DNA of 64,000 bases, from NCBI RefSeq assembly GCF_013364155.1, contig NZ_CP054916.1:2596001-2660000 (forward strand), given 5' to 3'. The notes under the pieces are model-generated. The model did not search any database, was not told where the DNA came from, and was given only the letters and a program-made list of their open reading frames with translations. Source of the stretch: Streptomyces sp. NA02950. Its GTDB lineage: Bacteria > Actinomycetota > Actinomycetes > Streptomycetales > Streptomycetaceae. How positions within the stretch are numbered: position 1 is the stretch's first letter; every line of letters starts with the position of its first letter. The position numbers and the translations under genes were made by a program. This document shows, piece by piece, positions 24,247-32,216 of this stretch.

Positions 24247-25962
24247 GTGGACCCGGTGATCGTCGCCGGGGCGGGCCCGGTCGGACTCACCCTGGCCCTC
24301 GCCCTCGCCCGTCACGACGTGCCCGTCGTGCTCTTCGACGAGTCCGCCGACGCCGACGAGAACCGCCTCGCCCGCACCGTCGTTCTGCGCCAGGACACCG
24401 CCGCCCTGCTGGAGCGGCTGGGCTGCCGGGCCGCCGCCCGTACCGCGCCGTGGACCGGCTGGCGCACCATGCGGCGGCGGCAGCTGGTCCGGCAGCTCCC
24501 CCTGGCCCCGGGCCCCCTCTTCGACACCCGGCGCGGTATCGGCCTGCCGGGCGCCCGCGACGGCGACGACCAGGACGGCGGATCCCCGGACGACAAGGCG
24601 GCCGCGCCGCTCTCACCGGTGCACCTGCCGCAGCACGAGCTCACCCGGGCGCTGCGCGGTGCGCTGGCGGCCATCGGCGACGAGGACCTCGTCCGCATCG
24701 TCACCGGAACCCGGGTCGAGACCCTGGAGCAGGACGACCACGGGGTCAGTGTGCGCACCCGCGGCGCCCACGCCACCTGGTGGCGGGGCAGCCATCTGGT
24801 CGGCTGCGACGGGCCCCGGTCCACGGTCCGCAAGGCCCTCGGGGTGCGTTTCCCGGGGCGTACGGCGGTGGAGCGGCACGCGGTCGCCGTGCTGCGCGCC
24901 GAACTCCCCTGGCCCGGTGAGGCCCTGCTGCACCGCTCGCCCCCGTGGCGCAGCATCGACGCGGAGGTGACCGCGCGCCCGCTGCCACGCGGCCTGTGGC
25001 GGGTCGACTGGCTGCTGCCGCCCGGCCGCGACCTCGTCACCCCCGACGCCCTGCTGGTCCGGGTGCGCGACACCCTCGCGGGGTGGTGCGGGGACTCCGC
25101 ACTCCCCTACGAGCTTCTGGACACCGGCGTGCACACCGTGCACCACCGGCTCGCGCGGCGCTGGCGCGTGGGCCGCGCCTTCCTGGCGGGGGACGCGGCC
25201 CATCTGCTCGGCGCGCTCGGCACCCAGGGTCTCGAGGAGGGGCTGCGGGACGTCGGCAATCTCGCCTGGAAGCTCTCGCTCGCCTGGCACCACGGCGCCT
25301 CGGACACCCTCCTGGACAGCTATCAGACGGAGCGGCGCGGGGCCGTCGGCGCCCGGCTGCGCACCGCCGACCAGGCACTGCCGCAGGTGCGGGCGTCCGG
25401 CGGCTGGCGCGCGGTACGGCGCAGTGTGCTGCCGGGCGGGGAGCGCGGCCATGACGCGCTGCTCACCGACGGGCACCTCGGCGGCGGGCCGCTGGGCGCG
25501 CCGCCGGTCTACGGCCGTTCGCCGCTGACGCCCGCGGCGCCGCCCGCGGGGACGGTCGCGGTGGGCACGGCGCTCGGGGCGCCGGTCGCCGATATCCTGG
25601 TGACGGCGCCGGACGGCTCAGTGGTGACGCTGCGGGAGCGGCTGGGCCGGGAACTGCTGGTGGTGCTGGTCGCCCCGGGGACCGGGGTGTGGGAGCGCCG
25701 CCACTGGATGCGGGCCGGGCTGATGCCGCGGCTGGCGGCCGCGGTCTCCACCCTGCCGATGCGGACGGAGCTGCTGGTCGCCGAGGAGTACCCGGGGGCG
25801 CCGGCCCATACGGTGCTGCTGGTCCGGCCGGACGGCCATCTCGCCGCGGCCCTGTCCGGGGTACGGCCCGCCGAACTGTACGCGTGCGCGGACGCCCTCC
25901 GGGGCGGGGCCAGGACACGGGACGAGGTGCCCCGGGACGCGGAGGCGACGGCGCGCCGGTAG
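24247..25962 (+). CDS. FAD-dependent monooxygenase (aromatic hydroxylase type)
   Basis: The 571-residue flavoprotein belongs to the p-hydroxybenzoate hydroxylase superfamily. Near the N-terminus is the dinucleotide motif VIVAGAGPVGLTLALALA. The DG motif is LVGCDGPRSTVRKAL (about residue 185), and GD motif FLAGDAAHLLGALGTQGLEEGLRDVGNLAWKL is about residues 312-345. A C-terminal thioredoxin-like region, as in phenol and rifampicin-type hydroxylases, contains LVTAPDGSVVTLRERLGRELLVVLVAP. Start GTG 24247 has AGGA eight nt upstream and the FAD motif directly after it, so the longer frame from 24115, which begins inside the glu terminator, is rejected. The substrate is unknown. It is transcribed alone. 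Confidence 0.85.
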   Translation: MDPVIVAGAGPVGLTLALALARHDVPVVLFDESADADENRLARTVVLRQDTAALLERLGCRAAARTAPWTGWRTMRRRQLVRQLPLAPGPLFDTRRGIGLPGARDGDDQDGGSPDDKAAAPLSPVHLPQHELTRALRGALAAIGDEDLVRIVTGTRVETLEQDDHGVSVRTRGAHATWWRGSHLVGCDGPRSTVRKALGVRFPGRTAVERHAVAVLRAELPWPGEALLHRSPPWRSIDAEVTARPLPRGLWRVDWLLPPGRDLVTPDALLVRVRDTLAGWCGDSALPYELLDTGVHTVHHRLARRWRVGRAFLAGDAAHLLGALGTQGLEEGLRDVGNLAWKLSLAWHHGASDTLLDSYQTERRGAVGARLRTADQALPQVRASGGWRAVRRSVLPGGERGHDALLTDGHLGGGPLGAPPVYGRSPLTPAAPPAGTVAVGTALGAPVADILVTAPDGSVVTLRERLGRELLVVLVAPGTGVWERRHWMRAGLMPRLAAAVSTLPMRTELLVAEEYPGAPAHTVLLVRPDGHLAAALSGVRPAELYACADALRGGARTRDEVPRDAEATARR

Positions 25963-25997
25963 CGCGGGCAGCGCGGGCAGCGCGGGCAGCGCGGGCA
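25962..25997. repeat. 9-bp tandem repeat (GCGCGGGCA), four copies
   Basis: Four exact 9-bp units start at the last base of the FAD monooxygenase stop codon and run into the intergenic region, followed by a decayed unit. It is one of several short repeats at gene 3' ends here. Confidence 0.85.
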
Positions 25998-26072
25998 GCG
26001 GGGGGGTCCGGGTGACCCCGGCCCATCCGGCGCAGTTGACCTCGCCTTCCGGCGCATGTTTCACTGCGGAGC

Positions 26073-26162
26073 GTGACTGACACCTGCTTGCCTCGCTTCT
26101 GGCGGAGGGTCCATCTGGACCTCGTCCGCTATGCGGGCTGTGTGTGTCGTCCGTCCTGTTGA
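26073..26162 (+). CDS. Cysteine-rich leader peptide of the cdo-rhodanese operon
   Basis: A 29-codon ORF starts GTG (26073) and ends TGA (26160-26162). The predicted peptide has five cysteines (positions 5, 23, 25, 29 plus context; four in total are certain from the codons TGC, TGT, TGT, TGT), three of them in the last seven codons (GCVCRPSC). The middle (RRVHLDLVR) matches the pattern of actinobacterial sulfur-gene leader peptides (RRHIDLxR). GGAG at 26068-26071 lies very close to the start, so initiation may be inefficient. It is followed by a GC-rich hairpin and then by cysteine dioxygenase. Ribosome stalling at the terminal Cys codons when cysteine is scarce would be a simple sensor. This mechanism is inferred from family knowledge. 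Confidence 0.7.
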   Translation: MTDTCLPRFWRRVHLDLVRYAGCVCRPSC

Positions 26163-26176
26163 TCCGCATGCCTCCC

Positions 26177-26193
26177 GCGCGGCCCGGCCGCGC
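26177..26193 (+). promoter_or_regulatory. Candidate attenuator hairpin after the leader peptide
   Basis: A perfect 8-bp stem (GCGCGGCC 26177-26184, GGCCGCGC 26186-26193) starts 15 nt after the leader stop and is followed by CCCTTTCGC. A ribosome stalled on the Cys codons or released at the stop would affect its folding. An alternative pairing partner was not worked out. Confidence 0.5.
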
Positions 26194-26222
26194 CCCTTTC
26201 GCGATCATTCAGGACGGTTGCT

Positions 26223-26834
26223 GTGCCCGACGTACGCACTCCCTCCCCTGCCTCGGTTTCTCGCCCTTCCCCCGGTTCCCCCGGCCTTCCTGGTACAGCC
26301 GCGGCCCCCGCGCGCTCGTTCCCGGATCCCGGCCCGGCGGTCCCGCCCACCGAGGCCGACCTCCTCGACTTCGCCCGCCGCACGGCCGCCGACGCCGAGC
26401 TGGTCGCTTCGCTGCCGCTGGCCCCGGAGGACCGTACCTGGCTGCGGCTCGCGGGGCCGGGCGGCAGCGAGGCATGGCTGATCGGCTGGCCTCCGGGCAC
26501 CGGCACCGGCTGGCACGACCACGGCGGCTCGCACGGCGCATTTGTCGCGGCCGCCGGTGAGCTCACCGAGCAGTCCCTCGCGGCGCGCCTGCCCACCGAG
26601 GGCTGGAGGACTCTCGAACTCGCCGATGACGTGGACCGCGAGCGGCGGCTGCCCGCCGGACAGGGCCGGGCCTTCGGCCCGCATCATGTCCATGAGGTGC
26701 TCAACGCGTCCACCACCCGGCACGCGGTCTCGGTGCACGCCTATTACCCGCCGCTGCCGCTGATGCGGCGCTACAGCCGCACCGGGCAGGTGTTGCGACT
26801 GGAACAGGTCGAACAGCCGGAGGAGTGGGGTTAA
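26223..26834 (+). CDS. Cysteine dioxygenase (cupin)
   Basis: The 203-residue enzyme oxidises L-cysteine to cysteine sulfinate using mononuclear iron. The cupin metal site is visible: WHDHGGSHGAF gives two histidines, and FGPHHVHEVLNAS gives the third. The C-terminal YYPPLPLMRRYS is also typical of type I enzymes. The first 45 residues are Pro/Ser-rich and likely disordered. GTG 26223 has AGGA nine nt upstream. Four nt separate its stop from the rhodanese start, so the two form an operon for sulfur-compound breakdown, preceded by a Cys-rich leader peptide. Confidence 0.88.
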   Translation: MPDVRTPSPASVSRPSPGSPGLPGTAAAPARSFPDPGPAVPPTEADLLDFARRTAADAELVASLPLAPEDRTWLRLAGPGGSEAWLIGWPPGTGTGWHDHGGSHGAFVAAAGELTEQSLAARLPTEGWRTLELADDVDRERRLPAGQGRAFGPHHVHEVLNASTTRHAVSVHAYYPPLPLMRRYSRTGQVLRLEQVEQPEEWG

Positions 26835-26838
26835 GGCC

Positions 26839-27249
26839 ATGAGCACCACACAACGGACCCGGCGGAGCGTCGACGAGCTGCTGGCCGAGGCCCGAGCGGA
26901 TCTCGACCGGATCGGACCCGCCGAGGCCGCGGCCGTCCGGGCCGCGGGCGGGCTGCTGGTGGACATCCGGTACGCGGCACTGCGCGAGCGCGACGGGACC
27001 ATCCCGGGGGCGCTGATCGTCGAGCGGAACGAGCTGGAGTGGCGGCTCGATCCGAGTTGCGACCACCGGCTGCCCGAGGCCGCTCACCACGATCTGCCGG
27101 TCGTGGTGGTGTGCAATGAGGGGTACGCGTCCAGCTTCGCGGCCGTCTCCCTGCGGCAGTTGGGGCTGGCGCGGGCGACCGATCTGGTGGGCGGTTTCCA
27201 GGCCTGGCGGGCGGCGGGTCTGCCCGTGGAGCCACCCGCTTCCCCCTGA
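26839..27249 (+). CDS. Rhodanese-like sulfurtransferase
   Basis: The 136-residue single-domain rhodanese has an N-terminal helix (RRSVDELLAEARADLDRIG), LLVDIRYAALRERDGTIPGALIVERNELEWRLDP and the active-site loop VVVVCNEGYASS with the catalytic cysteine. The C-terminal ATDLVGGFQAWRAAGLPV is characteristic. The start ATG 26839 follows AGGAGTGGGG at the 3' end of cdo. It probably handles sulfane sulfur or sulfite made during cysteine breakdown together with cysteine dioxygenase. Confidence 0.9.
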   Translation: MSTTQRTRRSVDELLAEARADLDRIGPAEAAAVRAAGGLLVDIRYAALRERDGTIPGALIVERNELEWRLDPSCDHRLPEAAHHDLPVVVVCNEGYASSFAAVSLRQLGLARATDLVGGFQAWRAAGLPVEPPASP

Positions 27250-27304
27250 CACCGCACGGGCGCGGACCCCCGAAGGGCAGGGTCACAGCCCCGGGGCACG
27301 GTCC

Positions 27305-27379
27305 CTGGACGGTCAGGCGTCCGGGGCAGTCAGTGTCCGGAAGGGTCAACGTCCGGTCCGGAACGGTCAGGCGTCCGGG
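27305..27379. repeat. Degenerate repeats echoing the recX 3' end
   Basis: CGGTCAGGCGTCCGGG occurs exactly at 27310-27325 and 27364-27379. The second copy contains the recX stop codon. Two more decayed units (GTCAGTGTCCGG, GTCAACGTCCGG) lie between. The unit spacing is about 17-19 bp. Confidence 0.75.
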
Positions 27380-27978
27380 ACGTACTGCTCCAACAGCTCC
27401 GGGTCCTCTCCCTCCTCCTCCAGGGCGCGGCGCACCACTCGCAGCGCCAGCCCCTCCGCATAGCCCTTGCGGGCCAGCATTCCGGCGAGGCGGCGGAGCC
27501 GCTTCTCCTGGTCCAGGCCACGAGTCGCCCGCAGCTTGCGCGCGACCAGCTCGCGTGCGGTGCGCTCCTCCTGATCGGTGTCGAGCTGCCCCACCGCGTC
27601 GTCGATCAGGGTGGAGTCCACGCCCTTGGTGCGCAGCTCGCGGGCGAGCGCGCGGCGGGCGAGCCCCCGGCTGTGGTGCCGGGACTCCACCCAGGCGGCG
27701 GCGAAGGCGGCGTCGTCGATCAGCCCCACGTCCTCGAAGCGGGCCAGCACCTCCTGCGCCGCCTCGTCCGGGATGCCACGGGTCCGCAGCGCGTCCGCCA
27801 GCTGCTGACGGGTGCGCGGGGTCCCGGTGAGCAGGCGCAGACAGATCGCCCGCGCCTGCTCCTCGGGACTCGGCGGTGGCCCCTGCCCGGCCCTCGACGG
27901 GGAGGGGCCACCGTCGTCCGCACGGGCCGGTCGCTCCGGACCGCCCGGGTCCTGCGGCCATGCGGTCCGCCGGGTCAT
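27367..27978 (-). CDS. recX: Regulatory protein RecX
   Basis: The 203-residue RecX modulates RecA filaments. Tandem three-helix repeats are visible: EEQARAICLRLLTGTPRTRQQLADALRTRGIPDEAAQEVLARFEDVGLIDDAAFAAAWV, then RRALARELRTKGVDSTLIDDAVG. The first 35 residues are Pro/Gly/Asp-rich and likely disordered. It starts 3 nt after the recA stop and is cotranscribed with recA, as in other actinobacteria. Its last codons lie in a repeat unit. Confidence 0.95.
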   Translation of the reverse strand: MTRRTAWPQDPGGPERPARADDGGPSPSRAGQGPPPSPEEQARAICLRLLTGTPRTRQQLADALRTRGIPDEAAQEVLARFEDVGLIDDAAFAAAWVESRHHSRGLARRALARELRTKGVDSTLIDDAVGQLDTDQEERTARELVARKLRATRGLDQEKRLRRLAGMLARKGYAEGLALRVVRRALEEEGEDPELLEQYVPDA

Positions 27979-27981
27979 GGA

Positions 27982-29112
27982 TCAGCTCTTGGCCGCGGCG
28001 GTCTTCGCCGCCTTGGCCCCGGACTTGGCCGCCGACGCGGGCGCGGCCTTCACCGGTGCGACAACCGGCTCCGCACCGACCGCCGCGTCCGCGCCGGGCT
28101 CGGCCGTGGTCTCGGGCTTGACGCCGATCCCGAGCTTTTCCTTGATCTTCTTCTCGATCTCGTTGGCCAGATCGGGGTTGTCCTTGAGGAAGTTGCGGGC
28201 GTTCTCCTTGCCCTGCCCCAGCTGGTCGCCCTCGTAGGTGTACCAGGCGCCGGACTTGCGGATGAAGCCGTGCTCGACGCCCATGTCGATCAGACCGCCC
28301 TCACGGCTGATGCCCTGGCCGTAGAGGATGTCGAACTCGGCCTGCTTGAAGGGCGGCGCGACCTTGTTCTTCACGACCTTGACGCGGGTGCGGTTGCCCA
28401 CCGCGTCGGTGCCGTCCTTGAGGGTCTCGATCCGGCGGATGTCCAGCCGCACCGAGGCGTAGAACTTCAGCGCCCGGCCACCGGTGGTGGTCTCCGGGGA
28501 GCCGAACATGACGCCGACCTTCTCACGGAGCTGGTTGATGAAGATCGCGGTGGTCTTGGACTGGTTCAGCGCACCGGTGATCTTCCGCAGCGCCTGGCTC
28601 ATCAGCCGGGCCTGGAGGCCGACGTGGGAGTCGCCCATCTCGCCCTCGATCTCCGCGCGCGGCACCAGCGCGGCCACGGAGTCGATGACAATGAGGTCGA
28701 GGGCGCCGGAGCGGATCAGCATGTCGGTGATCTCGAGCGCCTGCTCGCCGTTGTCCGGCTGGGACAGGATCAGCGAGTCGGTGTCCACGCCCAGCTTCTG
28801 CGCGTAGTCCGGGTCGAGGGCGTGCTCGGCGTCGACGAAGGCCACCGTGCCGCCCGCCCGCTGGGCGTTGGCCACCGCGTGGAGGGTCAGGGTCGTCTTA
28901 CCGGAGGACTCCGGGCCGTAGACCTCCACCACCCGGCCGCGCGGCAGACCGCCGACGCCGAGAGCGACATCGAGAGCGGTCGACCCGGTGGGGATGACCT
29001 CGACGGGCTCGTTCGGCCGCTCGCCCATGCGCATCACGGCGCCCTTGCCGAATTGCCGTTCAATCTGTGCGAGCGCGGCGTCGAGCGCCTTCTCGCGGTC
29101 GGTTCCTGCCAT
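27982..29112 (-). CDS. recA: Recombinase RecA
   Basis: The 376-residue RecA shows Walker [11 protein letters not shown] (about residues 67-76), [18 protein letters not shown], Walker B region [15 protein letters not shown], the L2 region ([28 protein letters not shown]) and a C-terminal Ala/Lys-rich tail ([17 protein letters not shown]) longer than in E. coli and typical for Streptomyces. It drives strand exchange and LexA cleavage. ATG 29112 has GGTGGAG close upstream. A partial LexA-type site lies about 115 nt upstream, consistent with damage induction. Confidence 0.98.
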   Translation of the reverse strand: MAGTDREKALDAALAQIERQFGKGAVMRMGERPNEPVEVIPTGSTALDVALGVGGLPRGRVVEVYGPESSGKTTLTLHAVANAQRAGGTVAFVDAEHALDPDYAQKLGVDTDSLILSQPDNGEQALEITDMLIRSGALDLIVIDSVAALVPRAEIEGEMGDSHVGLQARLMSQALRKITGALNQSKTTAIFINQLREKVGVMFGSPETTTGGRALKFYASVRLDIRRIETLKDGTDAVGNRTRVKVVKNKVAPPFKQAEFDILYGQGISREGGLIDMGVEHGFIRKSGAWYTYEGDQLGQGKENARNFLKDNPDLANEIEKKIKEKLGIGVKPETTAEPGADAAVGAEPVVAPVKAAPASAAKSGAKAAKTAAAKS

Positions 29113-29224
29113 GGGCTCCACCCGGTTTGCTTGAGTCGATCGCTTCACGTCCATGACGCTAGCGCCTGCCACTGACAAGCGGCCCGGACGTCCTCGGCCT
29201 GTGGATAACCGGCCGGGACTCCAT

Positions 29225-29240
29225 GAGAATGGATGTTCGA
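29225..29240 (-). promoter_or_regulatory. Degenerate LexA box upstream of recA
   Basis: On the complement, TCGAAC-N4-ATTCTC matches the actinobacterial SOS consensus TCGAAC-N4-GTTCGA in the first half-site and only in TTC of the second. Its place upstream of recA supports it. Confidence 0.5.
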
Positions 29241-29248
29241 TTTTTGTG

Positions 29249-30469
29249 TCAACTACGCCGCGACAGAGCGTGGCGCACCCGCGCCAGGGCCGAGGCACCG
29301 CGCCGCCGCGTGCGTCCGTGCACCCGCGGATCGTCCGTCACGTCGTAGCGCTTGATGTACGCGCCGAGGAACGCCTGGAGCGTCGCGGTCGCCGGAATCG
29401 CGATCAGCGCGCCCACCGCGCCGAGCAGCGCCGTACCCGCTATCACCGATCCGAACGAGACGGCCGGGTGGATATCGACCGTTTTCGCGGTGATCCGCGG
29501 CTGAAGCAGGTAGTTCTCGAACTGCTGGTAGATCACGACAAAGCCCAGCACCCAGACCGCGTACCAGGGGTTGACGGTGAACGCGATCAGCATCGGCAGG
29601 GCACCCGCCAAGTACGTGCCGATGGTCGGGATGAACTGGGAGACCAGACCGACCCACACCGCGAGGGCCGGAGCGTAGGGCACGGACAGGGTCTCCAGCA
29701 GGACGTAGTGGGCGACACCGGAGATCAGCGCCATCAGCCCGCGCGAGTAGATGTAGCCACCGGTCTTGGCGACCGCGATCTCCCACGCGCGCAGCACCTC
29801 GGTCTGGCGGGCCGGGGGCAGCACGGAGCACAGGGCGCGGCGCAGCCGCGGGCCGTCAGCGGCGAAGTAGAAGGCGAACAGGGTCACCGTGAGGACCTTG
29901 AACAGCCCGCCGAGCACCTGTGCCGAGACGTCCAGCACATTGTTGGCGCTGTTCTTCACATAGCTCTGGAGCCAGTCGGAGTGGAGCAGGCTGTCCTGGA
30001 TCTCCAGTCGCGACAGCTCGGTGTGGAAGGTGTCGTTGACCCAGCTGACCACCACGTCGAGGTACTTCGGGAACTCCTCGACCATGGTCACGATCTGGTC
30101 GGCCAGCATCGAGCCGAGCAGGGTGAAGAAACCCGCCACGGAGACGAGGATGCCGAGGAAGACCAGCCCGGTGGCCAGTCCGCGGCGCATTCCGCGCGCG
30201 GACATCCGGTCCACGGCCGGCTCTATCGCCAGCGCCAGGAAGAAGGCGATCAGGATGTTCAGCAGCAGCGAGGTCAGCCGGTCGAAGGCCCAGCTGGCGA
30301 GGCGGTAACAGGCCACCAGCGACAGCGCCAGCACCATCGCGCGCGGCAGCCAGCGCGGCATGCGCGCGGACTCCGCCGTGGACGGGTTCTCGGGGTTCAC
30401 GGCAGTCGGCGCGGCGGCGGGGGTGCCGCCGTCGGCACTGGGCGGGAGGGTTTCGTCGGTCGGGGCCAC
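29249..30469 (-). CDS. AI-2E family transporter
   Basis: The 406-residue membrane protein has seven to eight hydrophobic segments (for example [61 protein letters not shown], and [29 protein letters not shown]). This pattern and [22 protein letters not shown] belong to the AI-2E/PerM family of exporters and sodium antiporters. The substrate cannot be told. The N-terminal 40 residues are acidic and Pro/Ala-rich. Start GTG 30469. The gene is followed on the same strand by recA, which has its own promoter region. Confidence 0.88.
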   Translation of the reverse strand: MAPTDETLPPSADGGTPAAAPTAVNPENPSTAESARMPRWLPRAMVLALSLVACYRLASWAFDRLTSLLLNILIAFFLALAIEPAVDRMSARGMRRGLATGLVFLGILVSVAGFFTLLGSMLADQIVTMVEEFPKYLDVVVSWVNDTFHTELSRLEIQDSLLHSDWLQSYVKNSANNVLDVSAQVLGGLFKVLTVTLFAFYFAADGPRLRRALCSVLPPARQTEVLRAWEIAVAKTGGYIYSRGLMALISGVAHYVLLETLSVPYAPALAVWVGLVSQFIPTIGTYLAGALPMLIAFTVNPWYAVWVLGFVVIYQQFENYLLQPRITAKTVDIHPAVSFGSVIAGTALLGAVGALIAIPATATLQAFLGAYIKRYDVTDDPRVHGRTRRRGASALARVRHALSRRS

Positions 30470-30620
30470 TGGGCAAGTGTGGCGTACAACCGCCGAAAAA
30501 AACCGGCCACCCCCTCATTGGCCGCGCCGGACCGGTCACCGGCCCGGGCACGGCCGCCGCGGGGCGCTCCCCCGGCGTTTGTCGGCCCAGCCGGCGCGGA
30601 GCGGCCCTGTCAACCCTCGC

Positions 30621-30680
30621 TTGTCAGCACTTGTCAGCGCTTGTCAGTGGTTGTCAGTGGTTGTCAGCGGTTGTCAGCGC
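30621..30680. repeat. 10-bp tandem repeat (TTGTCAGNNN), six copies
   Basis: Six consecutive 10-bp units begin at 30621, 30631, 30641, 30651, 30661 and 30671, with TTGTCAG invariant. The last unit holds the stop codon of the DUF3046 gene (TCA 30674-30676 on the plus strand). A decayed seventh unit reaches into the coding sequence. Confidence 0.95.
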
Positions 30681-30868
30681 CTGTCTTCGGGGATGTCCAG
30701 CGCGGTGCACACCCCGCGCCAGATCTCCTTGGCGCTCCAGCCCGCGTCCAGGGCCTGGTGCACGGTCCGGCCGCCGAGTTCGGACATCACATGATCGCGC
30801 GCGAAGGAGTCGGCGTACGCCTCGCCGAAGTAATCCGCCATCCGCTGCCAGAAGACCGTCAACCGCAT
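30674..30868 (-). CDS. DUF3046 family protein
   Basis: The 64-residue protein starts MRLTVFWQRMADYFGEAYADSFARDHVMSELGGRTVHQALDAGW and ends WRGVCTALDIPEDRR, a complete match to the actinobacterial DUF3046 pattern. Members are found almost always next to recA-recX, as here (upstream of the AI-2E gene), but their role is unknown. Start ATG 30868; the ribosome-binding site is weak. The longer open frame to 31108 is rejected because conserved sequence begins at 30868. The stop lies in a 10-bp tandem repeat. Confidence 0.88.
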   Translation of the reverse strand: MRLTVFWQRMADYFGEAYADSFARDHVMSELGGRTVHQALDAGWSAKEIWRGVCTALDIPEDRR

Positions 30869-30947
30869 GCGCCCAGTATCGCGCTCGCGGGGTGCACCGG
30901 GGCGTGAGCCCCCTGCCGGGGGTGCCGCGCGCCCTACGGTCTGAACC

Positions 30948-31898
30948 ATGGATCGATCCGTGAGCCTCTCCTCGTCGCCGCCCTCGCCCTCCTCCGCCCT
31001 CTCGCGTGCCGAGCGGTTCGTGTGGCTGACCGCCCGGGTGCTGGAGCAGCGCCGCTTCGCGTACCACTTCCTGGAGGGAGGCGCGGAGGCGGTCGAGACC
31101 GCGCTCACCGCGTACCTGGGGCCGGACGGCGGCTACGGCCACGGGCTGGAGCCGGATCTGCGCGGACCGGTGAGTCAGCCGCTGCACGCCGTGCATGCGC
31201 TGCGGGTGCTCGACGGGATCGGGCGCTGCGGCGGGCAGCGGATCGAGCGGCTGTGCCGCTATCTGACGGCCGTGTCCACCTCGGACGGCGCGCTGCCGGT
31301 GAGCCATCCCTCGCTGCGCGGCTATCCGGCCGCCCCCTGGATCCCGGTGACGGACGATCCGCCGAGCGGACTGCTCACCACCGGCCCGGTGGTGGGGCTG
31401 CTGCACCGCAACGAGGTGTGGCACGCCTGGCTGTTCCGGGCCACGGACTTCTGCTGGGCGGCGGTCACGGCGCTGGCCGAGGGCGCGCCCGGGCATCCGC
31501 ACGAGATCGCGGCGGCCGTCGCCTTCCTGGACGGCGTACCGGACCGGGGGCGCGCCGAGGATGCGGCCGGGCGGCTGGGCCGCCGGGTGCGGGAGCGGGG
31601 GCTGGTGGCGCTGGACCCCGCGCGCGCCGAGGACGCCGCCGCACCGCCCGGCCAGGGCGGCCCCGGCCCGTACGCGCTGGTGCACGATCTCGCCCCGGCG
31701 CCCGATTCGCTGGCCCGCCGGTGGTTCACCGACGCGGAGGTGGACCGGTCGCTGGACATCCTCGCGGACGCGCAGCGGGAGGACGGCGGCTGGCCGGCCC
31801 GCCGGCGTGCGTGGGCGCCGGGGGCGGCACTGGAGACCCGGCCGGTGGTGACCCTCGAGTCGCTGCTCACCCTGCGCGCGTACGGCCGCCCGGTGTGA
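30948..31898 (+). CDS. Terpene-cyclase/prenyltransferase-fold protein, unknown function
   Basis: The 316-residue protein has alpha/alpha-barrel signatures with repeated DGG motifs: YLGPDGGYGHGLEPDLRG near residue 55 and DAQREDGGWPARRRAW near residue 280. These recall squalene-hopene cyclase and prenyltransferase repeats, but the catalytic DxDD of cyclases is absent. The first 20 residues are Ser/Pro-rich. It stands alone, divergent from the DUF3046 gene and convergent with azlD with only 15 nt between stops. Substrate and reaction are unknown. Confidence 0.7.
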   Translation: MDRSVSLSSSPPSPSSALSRAERFVWLTARVLEQRRFAYHFLEGGAEAVETALTAYLGPDGGYGHGLEPDLRGPVSQPLHAVHALRVLDGIGRCGGQRIERLCRYLTAVSTSDGALPVSHPSLRGYPAAPWIPVTDDPPSGLLTTGPVVGLLHRNEVWHAWLFRATDFCWAAVTALAEGAPGHPHEIAAAVAFLDGVPDRGRAEDAAGRLGRRVRERGLVALDPARAEDAAAPPGQGGPGPYALVHDLAPAPDSLARRWFTDAEVDRSLDILADAQREDGGWPARRRAWAPGAALETRPVVTLESLLTLRAYGRPV

Positions 31899-31913
31899 GC
31901 CCCGCAGGTGCGT

Positions 31914-32216
31914 TCACAGGGTGCGGACAGCGGCGGTGACGATGACGGCCACGGCGACCACCACCAGGAAGGGGGCGCGCAGGATCAGGGCGAGCGCCGC
32001 CGCCGCGAGCCCGGCCGCCCGCGCGTCCATCACCAGGCGCTGTCCGTCGGTGAAGGTCTGCTGGGCGGTGAGGGCGGCCAGCAGGGCCACCGGGACCAGC
32101 GCCGCCAGCCGTCTGACGACCGGCCGTTCCAGGGCACCGGCGGGCACCGAGAGGCCCAGGAGCTTGACCAGGTAGCAGCCGAGCGCGGTGAGGCCGATGG
32201 CGATCCAGGTGCTCAT
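31914..32216 (-). CDS. azlD: AzlD-family branched-chain amino acid exporter subunit
   Basis: The 100-residue protein has four hydrophobic segments (TWIAIGLTALGCYLVKLLGL, VRRLAALVPVALLAALTA, AAGLAAAALALILRAPFLV, VVVAVAVIVTAAVRTL), the usual AzlD size and layout. With AzlC it exports branched-chain amino acids or analogues. Its ATG overlaps the azlC stop (ATGA), so translation is coupled. Confidence 0.9.
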   Translation of the reverse strand: MSTWIAIGLTALGCYLVKLLGLSVPAGALERPVVRRLAALVPVALLAALTAQQTFTDGQRLVMDARAAGLAAAALALILRAPFLVVVAVAVIVTAAVRTL

